Assembly: GCA_022566355.1 (NCBI GenBank) | Contig: JADFJB010000052.1 | Coordinates: forward strand, 1 to 31,502 | From: a candidate division KSB1 bacterium | GTDB taxonomy: Bacteria; Zhuqueibacterota; JdFR-76; DREG01 | Length of the DNA stretch: 31,502 nt | Reading direction: 5' to 3' | Shown: positions 31,037 through 31,502 of the stretch, in pieces | Position numbering within the stretch: the stretch's first letter is position 1 | Layout of the letters: every line of letters begins with the position of its first letter | Translations under genes and position numbers: made by a program | Notes under the pieces: model-generated | Database searches by the model: none | Seen by the model: only the letters and a program-made list of their open reading frames with translations | Told to the model about the DNA's origin: nothing

Positions 31037-31502
31037 GCTGCGCCATATCTAAATTTAAATATTTTTCTAAATAGCAAAAGCACTGCGAAGCTATGAAACT
31101 TACTCTTGCTCAACTAAACCCCCGTGGGGGATAAACTCTATCCGCCGGATATTTTATTGAAAAAGTCTCTGAAAATCGGTAGCCTTTGATTTTTGGGAGA
31201 CACTATGTTCTCATTTTTTACAGCTTTGCTCCCATCCCTTTTTAACCCCTAAAAACTACGATTTACATATAACCCTTATCTGAGGTGGCATTATATAGGA
31301 TCGTTGAGTTTAAGCCCCGAATACACCACTGGGAAGGGGTTTTGATGGAAATAAAATAGCTGCAACAACCTGAATCTGAGAAATTCTGACACTCAAGGAA
31401 AAAATTAGTAAACTCAAGAAAATCATTGATTTTGGACTTCTCAACTAGTACTATTCAATATCATAGAACTCTAAATATTTCCAGATTAAATCAAAAACTA
31501 TA
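31037..31502. other. Non-coding tail after the Shedu-like gene
   Basis: No supported gene in 466 bp. Structures seen: CCCCCGTGGGGG at 31119-31130 (short hairpin, no T run); an inverted repeat 31165-31201 pairing GTCTC with GAGAC and AAAATC with GATTTT around an 11-base loop; AAAATCATTGATTTT at 31419-31433 (perfect 7-bp inverted repeat). A stop-bounded frame ending at the TAG near 31447 contains TLKEKISKLKKIIDFGLLN and may be a coding remnant. Confidence 0.5.

Noticed and set aside
1-31502. CRISPR array, rRNA operon or complete insertion sequence
   Set aside because: No regularly spaced direct repeats of suitable length, no rRNA sequence and no intact transposase or integrase gene were seen.

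Overview
This is an AT-rich bacterial chromosome segment dominated by housekeeping and accessory genes. The best taxonomic clues are the C-terminal Por/type IX-like sorting domain on the protein at 23839-25959 (core SQNYPNPF), the DUF3098 membrane protein, the very large periplasmic TPR protein and the exported S9 peptidase. Together they point to the FCB superphylum (KSB1, Calditrichota, Ignavibacteria or similar). No rRNA or ribosomal protein gene is present, so a closer assignment is an inference I cannot test here.

Layout. (1) 1-214: a diverged two-copy repeat with a period-8 core that runs into the 3' end of the first gene. (2) 215-9827: a cyanophycin locus. A 2-oxoglutarate/Fe(II)-type oxygenase is divergent from cyanophycinase (cphB), cyanophycin synthetase (cphA), a translationally coupled Mur-ligase-like partner without an ATP-grasp domain, and an exported S9 peptidase. 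(3) 9828-14724: singly spaced genes (Vps62-like protein, LOG-family nucleotide hydrolase, MutY with an intact Nudix box, SRPBCC protein, Nudix hydrolase). The gaps hold possible gene remnants. (4) 14890-22829: a tight run of envelope and repair genes (degenerate UshA-like protein, MltG, PcrA/UvrD helicase, giant TPR protein). (5) 22928-25959: an outer-membrane barrel protein with a clear terminator, then a secreted calcineurin-like protein with a sorting domain. (6) 26248-28009, minus strand: ornithine aminotransferase, DUF3098 protein, tRNA-Asp and a tRNA-Val that stops matching after its anticodon loop. (7) 28174-29440: a cyclophilin-like protein and a beta-hydroxyacid dehydrogenase. (8) 29505-31502: tRNA-Thr with promoter and terminator, followed by what looks like an eroded integration site (paired TTRCCA motifs, a tRNA-Arg-like fragment, a GC-rich hairpin), then a short Shedu-like nuclease gene and a non-coding tail.

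How the genes work together. CphA makes cyanophycin (poly-Asp with Arg side chains) as a nitrogen store and CphB cuts it to beta-Asp-Arg. The coupled Mur-ligase-like protein is the least understood member and the most interesting part of the operon. The ornithine aminotransferase could take up ornithine made from released arginine, but it is about 20 kb away and the link is speculative. The end of the window reads as a small defence/mobile island at tRNA-Thr.
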